This document shows, piece after piece, positions 55,506 through 64,000 of a DNA stretch of 64,000 bases. Made by a program: the position numbers and the translations under genes. The notes below the pieces were generated by a model, which saw nothing but the letters and a program-made list of their open reading frames with translations, was not told the DNA's origin and ran no database searches. The DNA comes from Chimaeribacter arupi (GTDB taxonomy: Bacteria > Pseudomonadota > Gammaproteobacteria > Enterobacterales > Enterobacteriaceae), in NCBI RefSeq assembly GCF_002858805.1, contig NZ_PJZI01000001.1:1-64000 (forward strand). The letters run 5' to 3'. The first letter of the stretch is position 1; the number at the start of each line of letters is the position of its first letter.

Positions 55506-56798
55506 ATGAATAAGAAAAATACGCTTCTTATTTCAGCCCTGCTCAGTGCCCTGGCATTAACCGGCTGTGACGATAAAAAAACGGAATCCGTCACCATCGA
55601 ATTTATGCACTCCTCTGTCGAGCAGGAGCGGCAGGCGGTTATTAACGATCTGATTCAGACATTTGAGCAGCAAAACCCTGGTGTGCACGTTAAACCGGTA
55701 CCGGTGGAAGAAGATGCTTACAACACCAAGGTGATTACCCTGGCGCGCAGCGGCGCGCTGCCGGCGGTGATCGAAACCAGCCACGACTACGCCAAAGTCA
55801 TGGATAAAGAGCAGCTGATTGACCGCGACGCGGTGAACGACGTCATTACCGGCATCGGCGCTGACAACTTCTACGACGGCGTGCTGCGCATTGTGAAAAC
55901 CGAAGACGGCACCAGCGCCACCGGCGTGCCGATCAGCGGCTGGATCCAGGGCATCTGGTATCGCAAACAGCAACTGGCGGATGCCGGCTTCAGCGAGCCG
56001 CAAAACTGGCAGCAACTGCTCAGCATCACCACCGCCTTTACCCACCCGGAACAGAAAAAGTTCGGCATCGGCCTGCCGACCGCAGAAAGCGTAATGACAG
56101 AGCAATCCTTCTCACAATTTGCGCTCTCCAACGGGGCCAACGTGTTTGACGCCAACGGCGCAATCACCATCGACACCCCGGAAATGCAGCAGGCACTCGG
56201 CTTCTATCAACAACTGGCCAAAACCACCCTGCCCGGCTCCAACGACATCATGGAGATCAAAGACGCCTTTATGAACGGCACCGTGCCGATGGCCGTCTAC
56301 TCCACCTACATCCTGCCGGCGATTTACAACGAAGGGTTTGCCCAGGACATCGGCTTTGCCGTGCCGGCAGAAAAATCACAGGCGGTCTACGGCACCATTA
56401 CCTCCCTCACCATCACCGCCGGGCAGACCGAAGCACAGCGTGACGCCGCCAAAAAATTCATCACCTTTATGGAGCAGTCTGACAACGCCACCCGCTGGGT
56501 GCTGATGTCACCGGGCGCTGCGCTGCCGCTCACCAAACTGGTGACCAGCAACAGCAACTGGCAGGACAACCCGGTGGTGAAAGCGTTCGGCCCGCTCTCT
56601 ATGGAGCTGGTGCAGCAGTTCGCCAACGTGCAGGTGTTCGGCTCAGTCGGTGAGAAAAACTTCACCAGCATGGGTGACATCACCGGTTCAGCCGCACTGA
56701 GTGAAATGGTGAACGCCGTGACGGTCGGCAATAAAGACGTGCCTGCCACGCTGGCGCAAACCCAGGGCCGGGTGACCCACCTTGTCCAGAAACGCTGA
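55506..56798 (+). CDS. ycjN: ABC transporter sugar-binding lipoprotein (YcjN)
   Basis: A 430-residue family-1 extracellular solute-binding protein. The signal ends in a lipobox LTGC with Cys21, and Asp at +2 and +3 (CDD) favours retention in the inner membrane, which suits a binding protein tethered to its permease. Core features of the maltose-binding class are present, including IEFMHSSVEQERQAVIND near the start and GIWYRKQQLADAG. It lies 19 bp after ycjM. Confidence 0.94.
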   Translation: MNKKNTLLISALLSALALTGCDDKKTESVTIEFMHSSVEQERQAVINDLIQTFEQQNPGVHVKPVPVEEDAYNTKVITLARSGALPAVIETSHDYAKVMDKEQLIDRDAVNDVITGIGADNFYDGVLRIVKTEDGTSATGVPISGWIQGIWYRKQQLADAGFSEPQNWQQLLSITTAFTHPEQKKFGIGLPTAESVMTEQSFSQFALSNGANVFDANGAITIDTPEMQQALGFYQQLAKTTLPGSNDIMEIKDAFMNGTVPMAVYSTYILPAIYNEGFAQDIGFAVPAEKSQAVYGTITSLTITAGQTEAQRDAAKKFITFMEQSDNATRWVLMSPGAALPLTKLVTSNSNWQDNPVVKAFGPLSMELVQQFANVQVFGSVGEKNFTSMGDITGSAALSEMVNAVTVGNKDVPATLAQTQGRVTHLVQKR

Positions 56799-56809
56799 GT
56801 GAGGATTTG

Positions 56810-57733
56810 ATGAAGCCTGCTTGTCAACCTTCCCTGCTGCCGGCGAAACGCCTGAGCCTGGGAAAACGCTTAAAAACGGACACGGCGTTTGCCTGGTATC
56901 TGCTGGCACCGAGCATGGTTCTGCTCGCGCTGCTGGTGGTCTACCCGATGATCGCCAACCTGCAACTGAGTTTCCTGCAGTTGCCGCTTAACCCACGTCT
57001 GTCCGACCGGTTTGTCGGGCTGGATAACTACCTGAGCATCCTCAGCGATCCGGAGTTTTACCACTCGCTCTGGGTCACCTTCTGGTACACCGCGCTGGTG
57101 GTGCTCGGCAGCACCGGCGTGGGGCTGGGGGTCGCGCTGTTCTTCAACCGGGAGTTCCGCTTCCGTAAAACCGCGCGCTCGCTGGTGATCCTCTCCTATG
57201 TGACGCCGTCCATCTCGCTGGTGTTCGCCTGGAAATACATGTTCAACAGCGGCTACGGCATCGTCAACTGGGTCGGCGGTGACCTGCTGCACCTGTTTGA
57301 CCAGGCCCCGCTCTGGTTCGACAACCCCGGCAGCAGCTTTGTGCTGGTGGTGCTGTTTGCCGTCTGGCGCTATTTCCCGTACGCCTTTATCTCCTTCCTG
57401 GCGATTTTGCAGACCATCGACAAATCGCTGTATGAGGCGGCGGAAATGGACGGGGCCAACCTGTGGCAGAAATTCCGCATGATCACCCTGCCGGCGATCA
57501 TGCCGGTTCTCGCGACGGTGGTGATCCTGCGGGCGATCTGGATGTTCTACATGTTTGCCGACGTCTACCTGCTGACCAACAAAGTCAACATCCTGGGCGT
57601 TTACCTCTACAAAACGGCCTTTGCCCTCAATGACCTGGGCAAAGCAGCGGCGCTGTCTGTGGTGCTGTTCGGCATTATTTTCATTGTGATCCTCCTCGCG
57701 AGAAAACGGGTGAATCCTCATGGCAACAACTAA
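56810..57733 (+). CDS. ycjO: ABC sugar transporter permease (YcjO)
   Basis: A 307-residue MalF-type permease with six membrane helices and the EAA loop YEAAEMDGANLWQKFRMITLP near residue 205. The ATG at 56810 has GAGG five bases upstream; a TTG one codon earlier is less likely. It overlaps ycjP by 14 bp and follows the binding protein gene by 11 bp. Confidence 0.94.
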   Translation: MKPACQPSLLPAKRLSLGKRLKTDTAFAWYLLAPSMVLLALLVVYPMIANLQLSFLQLPLNPRLSDRFVGLDNYLSILSDPEFYHSLWVTFWYTALVVLGSTGVGLGVALFFNREFRFRKTARSLVILSYVTPSISLVFAWKYMFNSGYGIVNWVGGDLLHLFDQAPLWFDNPGSSFVLVVLFAVWRYFPYAFISFLAILQTIDKSLYEAAEMDGANLWQKFRMITLPAIMPVLATVVILRAIWMFYMFADVYLLTNKVNILGVYLYKTAFALNDLGKAAALSVVLFGIIFIVILLARKRVNPHGNN

Positions 57734-58565
57734 ACGTTCCCTGCTGCGCCGCTCCGGGTTCTATCTGGCGCTGGCTGCATTTCTTGCGGTGGTGCTGTTC
57801 CCCTTCTTCATCATGCTGATGACCTCGTTCAAAAGCAGCAAGGAGGCGATTTCCCTGCACCCGACCCTGTGGCCGGAAAACTGGACCTGGCAGCACTACG
57901 CGGACATCTTCAACCCGACGATTTTCCCGTTTATGTCCTACTTCAAGAACAGCCTGAGCGTGTCACTGGTCGCCTCCGGCATTGCGGTGCTGCTCGGCAT
58001 TCTGGGCGCCTATGCCCTGTCGCGGCTGCGCTTCAAAGGCCGGCTGACCATCAACACCAGTTTCTACACGGTGTATATGTTCTCCGGCATTCTGCTGGTG
58101 GTGCCGCTGTTCAAGATCATCTCGTCGATGGGGCTGTATGACACCCTGACCGCGCTGGTGATCACCATGGTGGTACAGACCCTGCCGACCGCCATTTTTA
58201 TGCTGAAAAGCTACTTCGACACCATTCCAAAGGATATCGAAGAAGCGGCGATGATGGACGGCCTTAACCGGCTGCAAATCATCTTCTACATCACCGTGCC
58301 GCTGGCGATCTCCGGCATCATTTCCGTGTTCGTCTACTGCTTCATGGTGGCGTGGAATGACTACCTGTTCGCCTCGATTTTCCTCTCTGACGCGAAGCAC
58401 TTCACCCTGCCGGTGGGCCTCAACGCCCTGTTCAGCACGCCTGATTACATCTGGGGCCGCATGATGGCCGCCTCACTGGTGACGGCGCTGCCGGTAGTTG
58501 CGATGTATGCCCTGTCGGAAAAATTCATCAAAGGCAATCTCACTGATGGCGGCGTCAAAGGCTGA
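57720..58565 (+). CDS. ycjP: ABC sugar transporter permease (YcjP)
   Basis: A 281-residue MalG-type permease with six membrane helices and the EAA loop in EEAAMMDGLNRLQIIFYITVP near residue 180. It pairs with YcjO. The dedicated ATPase is not in the window; in E. coli a ycjV ATPase (often a pseudogene) lies after ycjU, so it may be beyond the right edge, or a shared MsmK/MalK-type ATPase may serve. Confidence 0.94.
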   Translation: MATTKRSLLRRSGFYLALAAFLAVVLFPFFIMLMTSFKSSKEAISLHPTLWPENWTWQHYADIFNPTIFPFMSYFKNSLSVSLVASGIAVLLGILGAYALSRLRFKGRLTINTSFYTVYMFSGILLVVPLFKIISSMGLYDTLTALVITMVVQTLPTAIFMLKSYFDTIPKDIEEAAMMDGLNRLQIIFYITVPLAISGIISVFVYCFMVAWNDYLFASIFLSDAKHFTLPVGLNALFSTPDYIWGRMMAASLVTALPVVAMYALSEKFIKGNLTDGGVKG

Positions 58566-58605
58566 CGCCCGCCCTTACCCGTCGTGAACTTATAAAGGAG
58601 TCAGC

Positions 58606-59658
58606 ATGAAAAAGTTAGTCGCCGTTGCACCGCGCGTTGCCGCACTGGTGGAGTATGAAGATCGCCCGTTGCAGGCCCATGAAGTACGCATCCGTGTGCA
58701 GTTCGGCGCACCGAAGCACGGCACCGAAGTGGTGGATTTCCGTGGCGTCAGCCCGTTTATCGATGAGGCCTTCTCCAGCGAATGGAACCTGTTTGTGCCG
58801 CGTGCGGAAGGCGAGGCGCGCGGTATCGAGTTCGGTAACTTCACCCTGGGCAATATGGTGGTCGGCACCGTCGAGGAGAAAGGCGGGCAGGTCACGCAAT
58901 ATCAGCTGGGCGACCGCGTCTGCACTTACGGGCCGTTGCAGGAGACGGTGATCGTCAACGGCGTGGACAACTACAAACTGCGTCACATGCCGGAAGGGGC
59001 CGCGTGGCAAAACGCCGTCTGTTATGACCCGGCCCAGTTTGCCATGAGCGGCGTGCGTGACGGCAACGTGCGCGTAGGTGACGTGGTGGTGGTGATTGGC
59101 CTGGGCGCGATCGGCCAGATCGCGGTGCAGCTGGCGAAAGGTGCTGGTGCAGCGCTGGTGATCGGCGTGGATCCGCTGGCCCACCGCGGCGAGATCGCCT
59201 GCAAACATGGCGCGGATGTGGCCCTCGATCCGACGGCCTGCGATTTGGGTCTTGAGATCAAACGCCTGACCGACAAACGCGGCGCAGACGTGATCATCGA
59301 AACCAGCGGCAATGCGCAGGCGTTACAGGCATCCCTGCGCGGCCTGGCTTACGGCGGCACCATCTCCTATGTGGCTTTCGCCAAACCCTTCCCGGAAGGC
59401 TTCAACCTGGGCCGTGAAGCGCACTTCAACAATGCGCGCATCGTGTTCTCCCGCGCCTGCAGCGAACCCAACCCGGATTACCCGCGCTGGAACCGCAAAC
59501 GCATTGAAGACAGCTGCTGGCAGTTGCTGATGAACGGCTACCTCGATTGCCGTGACCTGATCGATCCGGTGGTGACGTTCCGCGACAGCGCCGAAAGCTA
59601 CATGCGCTTTGTCGATCAGCACCCGGAACTGAGCATCAAAATGGGCGTTACCTTCTGA
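58606..59658 (+). CDS. ycjQ: Zinc-type MDR dehydrogenase (YcjQ, guloside 3-dehydrogenase-like)
   Basis: A 350-residue medium-chain dehydrogenase/reductase with the NAD(P)-binding GLGAIGQ near residue 164 and IGVDPLAHR after the second strand. The E. coli protein reduces 3-keto-gulosides to D-gulosides (and the reverse) in concert with YcjR and YcjS. The matching gene order here supports the same role. AAGGAG precedes the ATG. Confidence 0.9.
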   Translation: MKKLVAVAPRVAALVEYEDRPLQAHEVRIRVQFGAPKHGTEVVDFRGVSPFIDEAFSSEWNLFVPRAEGEARGIEFGNFTLGNMVVGTVEEKGGQVTQYQLGDRVCTYGPLQETVIVNGVDNYKLRHMPEGAAWQNAVCYDPAQFAMSGVRDGNVRVGDVVVVIGLGAIGQIAVQLAKGAGAALVIGVDPLAHRGEIACKHGADVALDPTACDLGLEIKRLTDKRGADVIIETSGNAQALQASLRGLAYGGTISYVAFAKPFPEGFNLGREAHFNNARIVFSRACSEPNPDYPRWNRKRIEDSCWQLLMNGYLDCRDLIDPVVTFRDSAESYMRFVDQHPELSIKMGVTF

Positions 59659-59687
59659 TTACATGTGACTTTACAGGATATAAAGAG

Positions 59688-60479
59688 ATGAAAATCGGTA
59701 CCCAAAATCAGGCGTTCTTCCCGGAAGGGATTCTGGCGAAGTTCCAGTACATCAAAAACATGGGCTTTGACGGCTTTGAAATTGACGGCAAGCTGCTGGT
59801 GAACAACCTGGCAGAGGTGAAAGCCGCGATTGCAGAAACCGGCCTGCCGGTGGTCAGCGCCTGTGGCGGCTATGACGGCTGGATCGGGGATTTCATTGAA
59901 GAGCGCCGCCTGAACGGCCTGCAACAGATTGCCGCCATACTGCGGGCGCTGGCTGAAGTCGGCGCGAAAGGCATCGTGGTGCCGGCCGCCTGGGGCATGT
60001 TCACCTACCGCCTGCCGCCGATGACCTCACCGCGCAGCGTGGCCGGTGACCGCCTGGCCGTCAGCAGCTCGCTGAAATTCCTCGACGGCATCGCCGCCGA
60101 CACCGGCACCAAAATCTTCCTGGAGCCGCTGAACCGCTATCAGGATCACATGATTAACCTGCTGTCAGATGCCCGCCGCTACATCGAAGAGAACCAGCTG
60201 CACCACACGCAGATCATTGGTGACTTCTACCACATGAGCATTGAGGAAGATGACATCAGCGCCGCGCTGCACCAGCACCGCGACCTGCTGGGGCATGTCC
60301 ACATTGCAGATAACCACCGCTATCAGCCGGGCAGCGGCTCGCTGGACTTTGCACGCCATTTCAACCAGCTCAAACAAGATGGCTATGACGGTTACGCCGT
60401 CTACGAATGCCGCGTGCGGGCGGCCGATCCGGCCAAAGCCTATCAGGATTCCCTCGACTATCTGCGCACCTTGCGCTAA
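59688..60479 (+). CDS. ycjR: 3-keto-glycoside epimerase, xylose isomerase-like TIM barrel (YcjR)
   Basis: A 263-residue sugar phosphate isomerase/epimerase-family TIM barrel. Likely metal ligands are in FLEPLNR, IGDFYHM, GHVHIADNHR and VYECR. E. coli YcjR epimerises C4 of 3-keto-glucosides to 3-keto-gulosides. It lies 29 bp after ycjQ and 14 bp before ycjS. Confidence 0.9.
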   Translation: MKIGTQNQAFFPEGILAKFQYIKNMGFDGFEIDGKLLVNNLAEVKAAIAETGLPVVSACGGYDGWIGDFIEERRLNGLQQIAAILRALAEVGAKGIVVPAAWGMFTYRLPPMTSPRSVAGDRLAVSSSLKFLDGIAADTGTKIFLEPLNRYQDHMINLLSDARRYIEENQLHHTQIIGDFYHMSIEEDDISAALHQHRDLLGHVHIADNHRYQPGSGSLDFARHFNQLKQDGYDGYAVYECRVRAADPAKAYQDSLDYLRTLR

Positions 60480-60493
60480 TCGGCAGGAAAAAC

Positions 60494-61552
60494 ATGGAGT
60501 TTACTGCTTACGCATCGCGGCCCTTGCGGGTCGCGATTATTGGTGCGGGCCAGGTGGCGGAGAAAGTGCACGCCGCCTATTACGCTACCCGCAAAGACGT
60601 CACGCTGGTTGCGGTGGTCGACAAAGAGGCTGAACGCGCTGACGCCTTTGCCGCCCGCAATAACATCCCCCGTGCCTACACTGACGCAGACGAGATGTAC
60701 CGCCTTGAACAGCCGGATGTGGTCAGTATCTGTTCGCCAAACCGCTTCCACTCGGCACAGGTGCTGCAGGCGTTGCAGCATGGCTGCCACGTCATGTGTG
60801 AAAAGCCCCCGGCCATGACGCCGCCTGAGGCGCTGGCGATGGCCGACGCCGCCGACCGTGCCGGGAAAGTGCTGGCCTATGATTTCCACCACCGCTTCGC
60901 CGAGGATTGCCGCATTCTGCGGGAAAAAGTGGCAGCCGGAATGCTGGGCGAGGTTTACGTCACCCAGGCGCGCGCCCTGCGCCGCTGCGGTGTGCCGGGC
61001 TGGGGCGTCTTTATCGACAAAGAACAGCAGGGCGGCGGGCCGCTGATCGACATCGGCATCCATATGCTGGATGCCGCGATGTATGTGCTGGGCTTCCCCC
61101 AGGTCACCCGCGTCAGCGCCCACCAGTTCTGCAAAATCGGCAACCGCAAACACCGGGGGCTGTTTGGTGAATGGCAGCCGGAAAAGTACACGGTGGAAGA
61201 TGCCCTGTTTGCCACGCTGGAGTTTGAGGGCGGCGGCATTTTACGGCTGGAAACCTCCTTTGCGCTGAATATCCCGGAAGAGTCAGTGATGAACGTGCAG
61301 TTTTGCGGGGCCGAGGCGGGGGCCACCCTCTTCCCGGCGCACATTTATACCGATGACGGCGGCAAACTGCTGACGCTTTACCAGCGCCAGGAAGCGGACA
61401 GCCAGCGCCACCATAACAGCATGAAAGCTTTTGTTGACCGCGTGATGGGGCAAGAGAGCGACGTGGCCGATGGCCGCCAGGGTTACCGCATTCAGCAACT
61501 GGTGGCAGCAATCTATCAGGCCGCTGAACAGGGTGAGAGCGTGACGTTATGA
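60494..61552 (+). CDS. ycjS: NAD(P)-dependent glucoside 3-dehydrogenase, GFO/IDH/MocA family (YcjS)
   Basis: A 352-residue GFO/IDH/MocA oxidoreductase. N-terminal Rossmann motif VAIIGAGQVAEKVHA, the family CEKPPAMTP (lysine in EKP) and a C-terminal domain with DIGIHMLDAAMYVLG. E. coli YcjS oxidises C3 of D-glucosides. An in-frame start 29 codons earlier lies inside ycjR and is rejected; AGGAAAAAC precedes the ATG used. Its stop overlaps ycjT by four bases. Confidence 0.93.
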   Translation: MEFTAYASRPLRVAIIGAGQVAEKVHAAYYATRKDVTLVAVVDKEAERADAFAARNNIPRAYTDADEMYRLEQPDVVSICSPNRFHSAQVLQALQHGCHVMCEKPPAMTPPEALAMADAADRAGKVLAYDFHHRFAEDCRILREKVAAGMLGEVYVTQARALRRCGVPGWGVFIDKEQQGGGPLIDIGIHMLDAAMYVLGFPQVTRVSAHQFCKIGNRKHRGLFGEWQPEKYTVEDALFATLEFEGGGILRLETSFALNIPEESVMNVQFCGAEAGATLFPAHIYTDDGGKLLTLYQRQEADSQRHHNSMKAFVDRVMGQESDVADGRQGYRIQQLVAAIYQAAEQGESVTL

Positions 61553-63795
61553 TGACTTCCCCTTCCGCCCCGTTCTCCGTGCTGTGCGAGCCGGGTTTCA
61601 GCCCGCACCAGCTGAACAAATACGCCACCCTGATGACCTGCGGCAACGGGTATCTCGGCATCCGTGGCGGCCACGAAGAGGCCTACACCGATCAGGTGCG
61701 CGGCATGTTTGTGGCCGGGTTCTACCACCGCGCCACGCCGGATGAGGTCACTGAGCTGGTGAACCTGCCGGACATCACCGGCTGCAAAATTGAGCTGGGA
61801 AACACGCCTTTTTCACTGCTGGCCGGGACGCTGCTTTCCTACCGGCGGGAATTCCACCCGGAGTTGGGTGAGCTTTGCCGTGAACTGATCTGGCAATCGC
61901 CGGAGGGCGGTTTGTTCAGCCTGAAAAGCGCCCGGTTTGTGGCGCGTGCGCCGCAGCAACTGGTGGCCGCCACCCTGACACTGACCGCGCTGGATCAGGC
62001 GACGCCCCTGCGCCTCTCCACCGGCATTGACGCCACGCAGACCAACAGCGGCCGCCAGCACCTGACGGAAGCGAGCGTGCGCGTGATGCACCAGCACACG
62101 CTGCAAGGCTGCTACCGCACGCCCGAAGGTGACATGGCGCTGATGCTCACCAGCCATTGCCGTCTCTCCACTGATGACGTGCGCATCAGCTATGCCGCAA
62201 AAAACCGCCGGCTGACCCAGCAGTTCAGCACCACCCTACAGGTGGGCGTGCCGCTGACGCTGGAAAAATTCAGCTGGGTTGACGTTTGCCTGCCGGGCGA
62301 TGCGGAACCGGCAAGCTGGGACGAACACTGCCTCGCGCAACTCGCCCCGCATGTTGAACAGGGTTACGCGGCGCTGCGCGCAGCCAGCCTGCAACAGTGG
62401 CAACACTGGTGGCCGCAGGCGCGGGTGGAGGTTGACTCCAGTGATGCCTTTGACCAACTGGCGCTGGACATGTCCGCCTACCATCTCGCCGCCATGACGC
62501 CTGCGCATGATGAGCGGTGCAGTGTGGCGGCCAAAGGGCTGACCGGCGAAGGCTACAAAGGCCACGTGTTCTGGGATACCGACATCTTTATCCTGCCCTA
62601 TCACCTGCTGACCCGGCCGGAAACCGCGCGGGCGCTGTTGCGCTACCGCTACCATCGTATCCCGCAGGCGCAGCAGAAAGCAGCCCGTTGCGGGTACGAG
62701 GGCGCGTTGTTCCCGTGGGAGAGCGCCTTTACCGGTGAAGAGGAGACGCCGGCTTTCGGCTTGATCAACATCCGCACCGGTCTGCGCCAGCCGGTGGCGT
62801 CGGCGCTTGCTGAACACCATCTGGTCGCGGATATCGCCTACGCCACCGTGGGCTACCTTCAGGCCACCGGTGACGCCGCCTTCCAGGCCACCGAAGCCCA
62901 GGCGCTGTTGAAAGCGTGCGCGCTGTTCTGGCTGAGCCGCACCACGGAAGTCAATGGCCGGCTGGAGCTGCATGATGTGATTGGCCCGGACGAGTACACC
63001 GAGCACGTCAACAACAATGCCTACACCAATTATCTGGCGCACTACAGCGTGGCGCAGGCGCTGCATTACCTGCCGGACACACCGGAACATGCCGGCTTCC
63101 GCGCCCGCGGGCGGGATTTCCTGGCCCGTTGCGTGTTGCCCCAGCCGGATAACGATCGGGTTATCCCGCAGGATGACAGCTTCTTCAGCAAACCGACGAT
63201 AGACCTGACGCGCTATCAGGCAAAAGCCGGCACCCAGTCGATTCTGCTCGACTACTCGCGGGCGGAAGTCAACGAGATGCAGATCCTCAAGCAGGCCGAC
63301 CTGATCATGCTGTTCTTCCTGCTGCCGTCGCTGTTCAGCCGTGACGTGCAACGCGCCAACCTGGATTACTACCTGCCGCGTACCATCCATGACTCATCGC
63401 TCAGCAAGGCGATCTACGCGATTGTCGCCTGCCGCAACGACATGGCAGACCTCGCCTGGCCGCTGTACCGCGAGGCAATGGCTATCGATCTGGGGCCGGA
63501 GCCGCACAGCTGTGATGACGGCATCCACGCCGCCGCCACCGGGGCCATCTGGCTCGGGGCGATCATGGGCTTTGCCGGGCTGGAGTATCAGGAGGGGCAA
63601 CTGGTGCTCTCGCCGCGCCTGCCGCCGCACTGGAAAACACTGCGCTTCCCGCTCCGCTGGCGGGGTGAACAGCTCCAGATCAGCATCAGCCAACAGCACT
63701 TGCAGATTGAAAAAGCCACTGACGCCCCGCTGAGCATCAGCGTCCACGGCACGCTGCACTCTTTCACCCGCCGGCTGGTGCTGGCACTTCACTAA
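61549..63795 (+). CDS. ycjT: Kojibiose phosphorylase-like GH65 enzyme (YcjT)
   Basis: A 748-residue GH65 disaccharide phosphorylase, close in length to E. coli YcjT (755), which uses kojibiose. The family core is complete: FWDTDIFILPYH, FPWES, and HDVIGPDEYTEHVNNNAYTN with the predicted acid Glu482. The product would be beta-glucose 1-phosphate, which the next gene can isomerise. Other GH65 specificities (maltose, trehalose, nigerose) cannot be ruled out by eye. Confidence 0.93.
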   Translation: MMTSPSAPFSVLCEPGFSPHQLNKYATLMTCGNGYLGIRGGHEEAYTDQVRGMFVAGFYHRATPDEVTELVNLPDITGCKIELGNTPFSLLAGTLLSYRREFHPELGELCRELIWQSPEGGLFSLKSARFVARAPQQLVAATLTLTALDQATPLRLSTGIDATQTNSGRQHLTEASVRVMHQHTLQGCYRTPEGDMALMLTSHCRLSTDDVRISYAAKNRRLTQQFSTTLQVGVPLTLEKFSWVDVCLPGDAEPASWDEHCLAQLAPHVEQGYAALRAASLQQWQHWWPQARVEVDSSDAFDQLALDMSAYHLAAMTPAHDERCSVAAKGLTGEGYKGHVFWDTDIFILPYHLLTRPETARALLRYRYHRIPQAQQKAARCGYEGALFPWESAFTGEEETPAFGLINIRTGLRQPVASALAEHHLVADIAYATVGYLQATGDAAFQATEAQALLKACALFWLSRTTEVNGRLELHDVIGPDEYTEHVNNNAYTNYLAHYSVAQALHYLPDTPEHAGFRARGRDFLARCVLPQPDNDRVIPQDDSFFSKPTIDLTRYQAKAGTQSILLDYSRAEVNEMQILKQADLIMLFFLLPSLFSRDVQRANLDYYLPRTIHDSSLSKAIYAIVACRNDMADLAWPLYREAMAIDLGPEPHSCDDGIHAAATGAIWLGAIMGFAGLEYQEGQLVLSPRLPPHWKTLRFPLRWRGEQLQISISQQHLQIEKATDAPLSISVHGTLHSFTRRLVLALH

Positions 63796-63801
63796 GGAAG
63801 C

Positions 63802-64000
63802 ATGATGGCAATGAAGCCTTTACCCCAGGCGGTCGTGTTTGATCTGGACGGAGTGATCACTGACACCGCCGAATTCCATTTTCTCGCCTGGCAACAACTG
63901 GCGCAAAAACTGGGCATCAGTATCGATCGTGCGTTTAACGAGCAGTTAAAAGGCGTAAACCGCGCTGACTCCCTGACGCGTATTTTGCAGCGCGGCGGCC
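63802..64000 (+). CDS. ycjU: Beta-phosphoglucomutase, N-terminal part (YcjU, cut by window edge)
   Basis: The first 66 codons read [20 protein letters not shown] and continue with [14 protein letters not shown], the beta-PGM/HAD signature with the catalytic DLDG and the conserved HF.AW. It converts beta-glucose 1-phosphate, the GH65 product, to glucose 6-phosphate. AAGGA lies just upstream. Any of three in-frame ATGs (63802, 63805, 63811) could be the start. Confidence 0.93.
   Translation, partial: MMAMKPLPQAVVFDLDGVITDTAEFHFLAWQQLAQKLGISIDRAFNEQLKGVNRADSLTRILQRGG

Overview
The window is a chromosomal segment of a GC-rich member of the Enterobacterales. Almost every gene has a clear E. coli counterpart and most of the order follows the E. 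coli crp/ompB/feo region (str operon, tusBCD, fkpA, slyD, kefB, crp, argD, trpS, dam, aroBK, mrcA, pckA, ompR-envZ, greB, yhgF, feoABC). Several breaks show it is not E. coli itself: nirBDC-cysG is absent between tsgA and trpS, a FitAB/VapBC-type toxin-antitoxin pair lies between pckA and envZ, and a ycjM-U type sugar operon directly follows feoC. The genus cannot be fixed from sequence reading alone.

Layout. 1-3.5 kb (minus): the str operon rpsL-rpsG-fusA-tuf with a near-consensus promoter; tuf runs off the left edge. 3.5-5.3 kb (minus): tusDCB and yheO. 5.5-10.4 kb: fkpA (minus, with a sigma-E-like promoter), slyX (plus), then slyD, yheV, kefB and kefG (minus). 10.5-14.8 kb (plus): yheS, yheT-yheU, prkB. 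14.8-18.4 kb: yhfA (minus), crp and yhfK (plus). 18.4-21.9 kb (minus): yhfG-fic-pabA-argD with tandem ArgR boxes before argD, and ppiA. 22.3-23.5 kb: tsgA (plus). 23.6-29.7 kb (minus): the aroK-aroB-damX-dam-rpe-gph-trpS series. 30.1-33.8 kb (minus): the hofMNOPQ type IV pilus-like operon. 33.9-43.8 kb: mrcA, nudE (minus), igaA, yrfG-hslR-hslO, pckA. 43.9-44.7 kb: toxin-antitoxin pair plus a 17-bp tandem repeat. 44.8-46.9 kb (minus): ompR-envZ. 47.4-53.6 kb (plus): greB, yhgF, feoABC. 53.8-64.0 kb (plus): ycjM-N-O-P-Q-R-S-T-U, the last gene cut by the right edge.

How the genes work together. Most of the window is conserved housekeeping: translation, tRNA thiolation, periplasmic and cytoplasmic proline isomerases, K+/H+ efflux, cAMP-CRP control, arginine, folate and aromatic biosynthesis, peptidoglycan synthesis, osmosensing, redox chaperones and ferrous iron uptake. 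The most distinctive module is the last 10 kb. It holds a glycoside phosphorylase, a lipoprotein binding protein with two ABC permeases, two dehydrogenases and an epimerase able to interconvert 3-keto sugars, a GH65 disaccharide phosphorylase and a beta-phosphoglucomutase. A perfect 16-bp palindrome of LacI/GalR operator type sits just after the promoter. No repressor gene or transport ATPase is visible inside the window.

Other items worth a second look are a 143-bp out-of-frame overlap between hofN and hofO that looks like a one-base change, an argD terminator embedded in the yhfK coding end, and the tandem repeat that seems to derive from the 3' end of the toxin gene. I saw no rRNA, tRNA, CRISPR array, prophage or insertion sequence.
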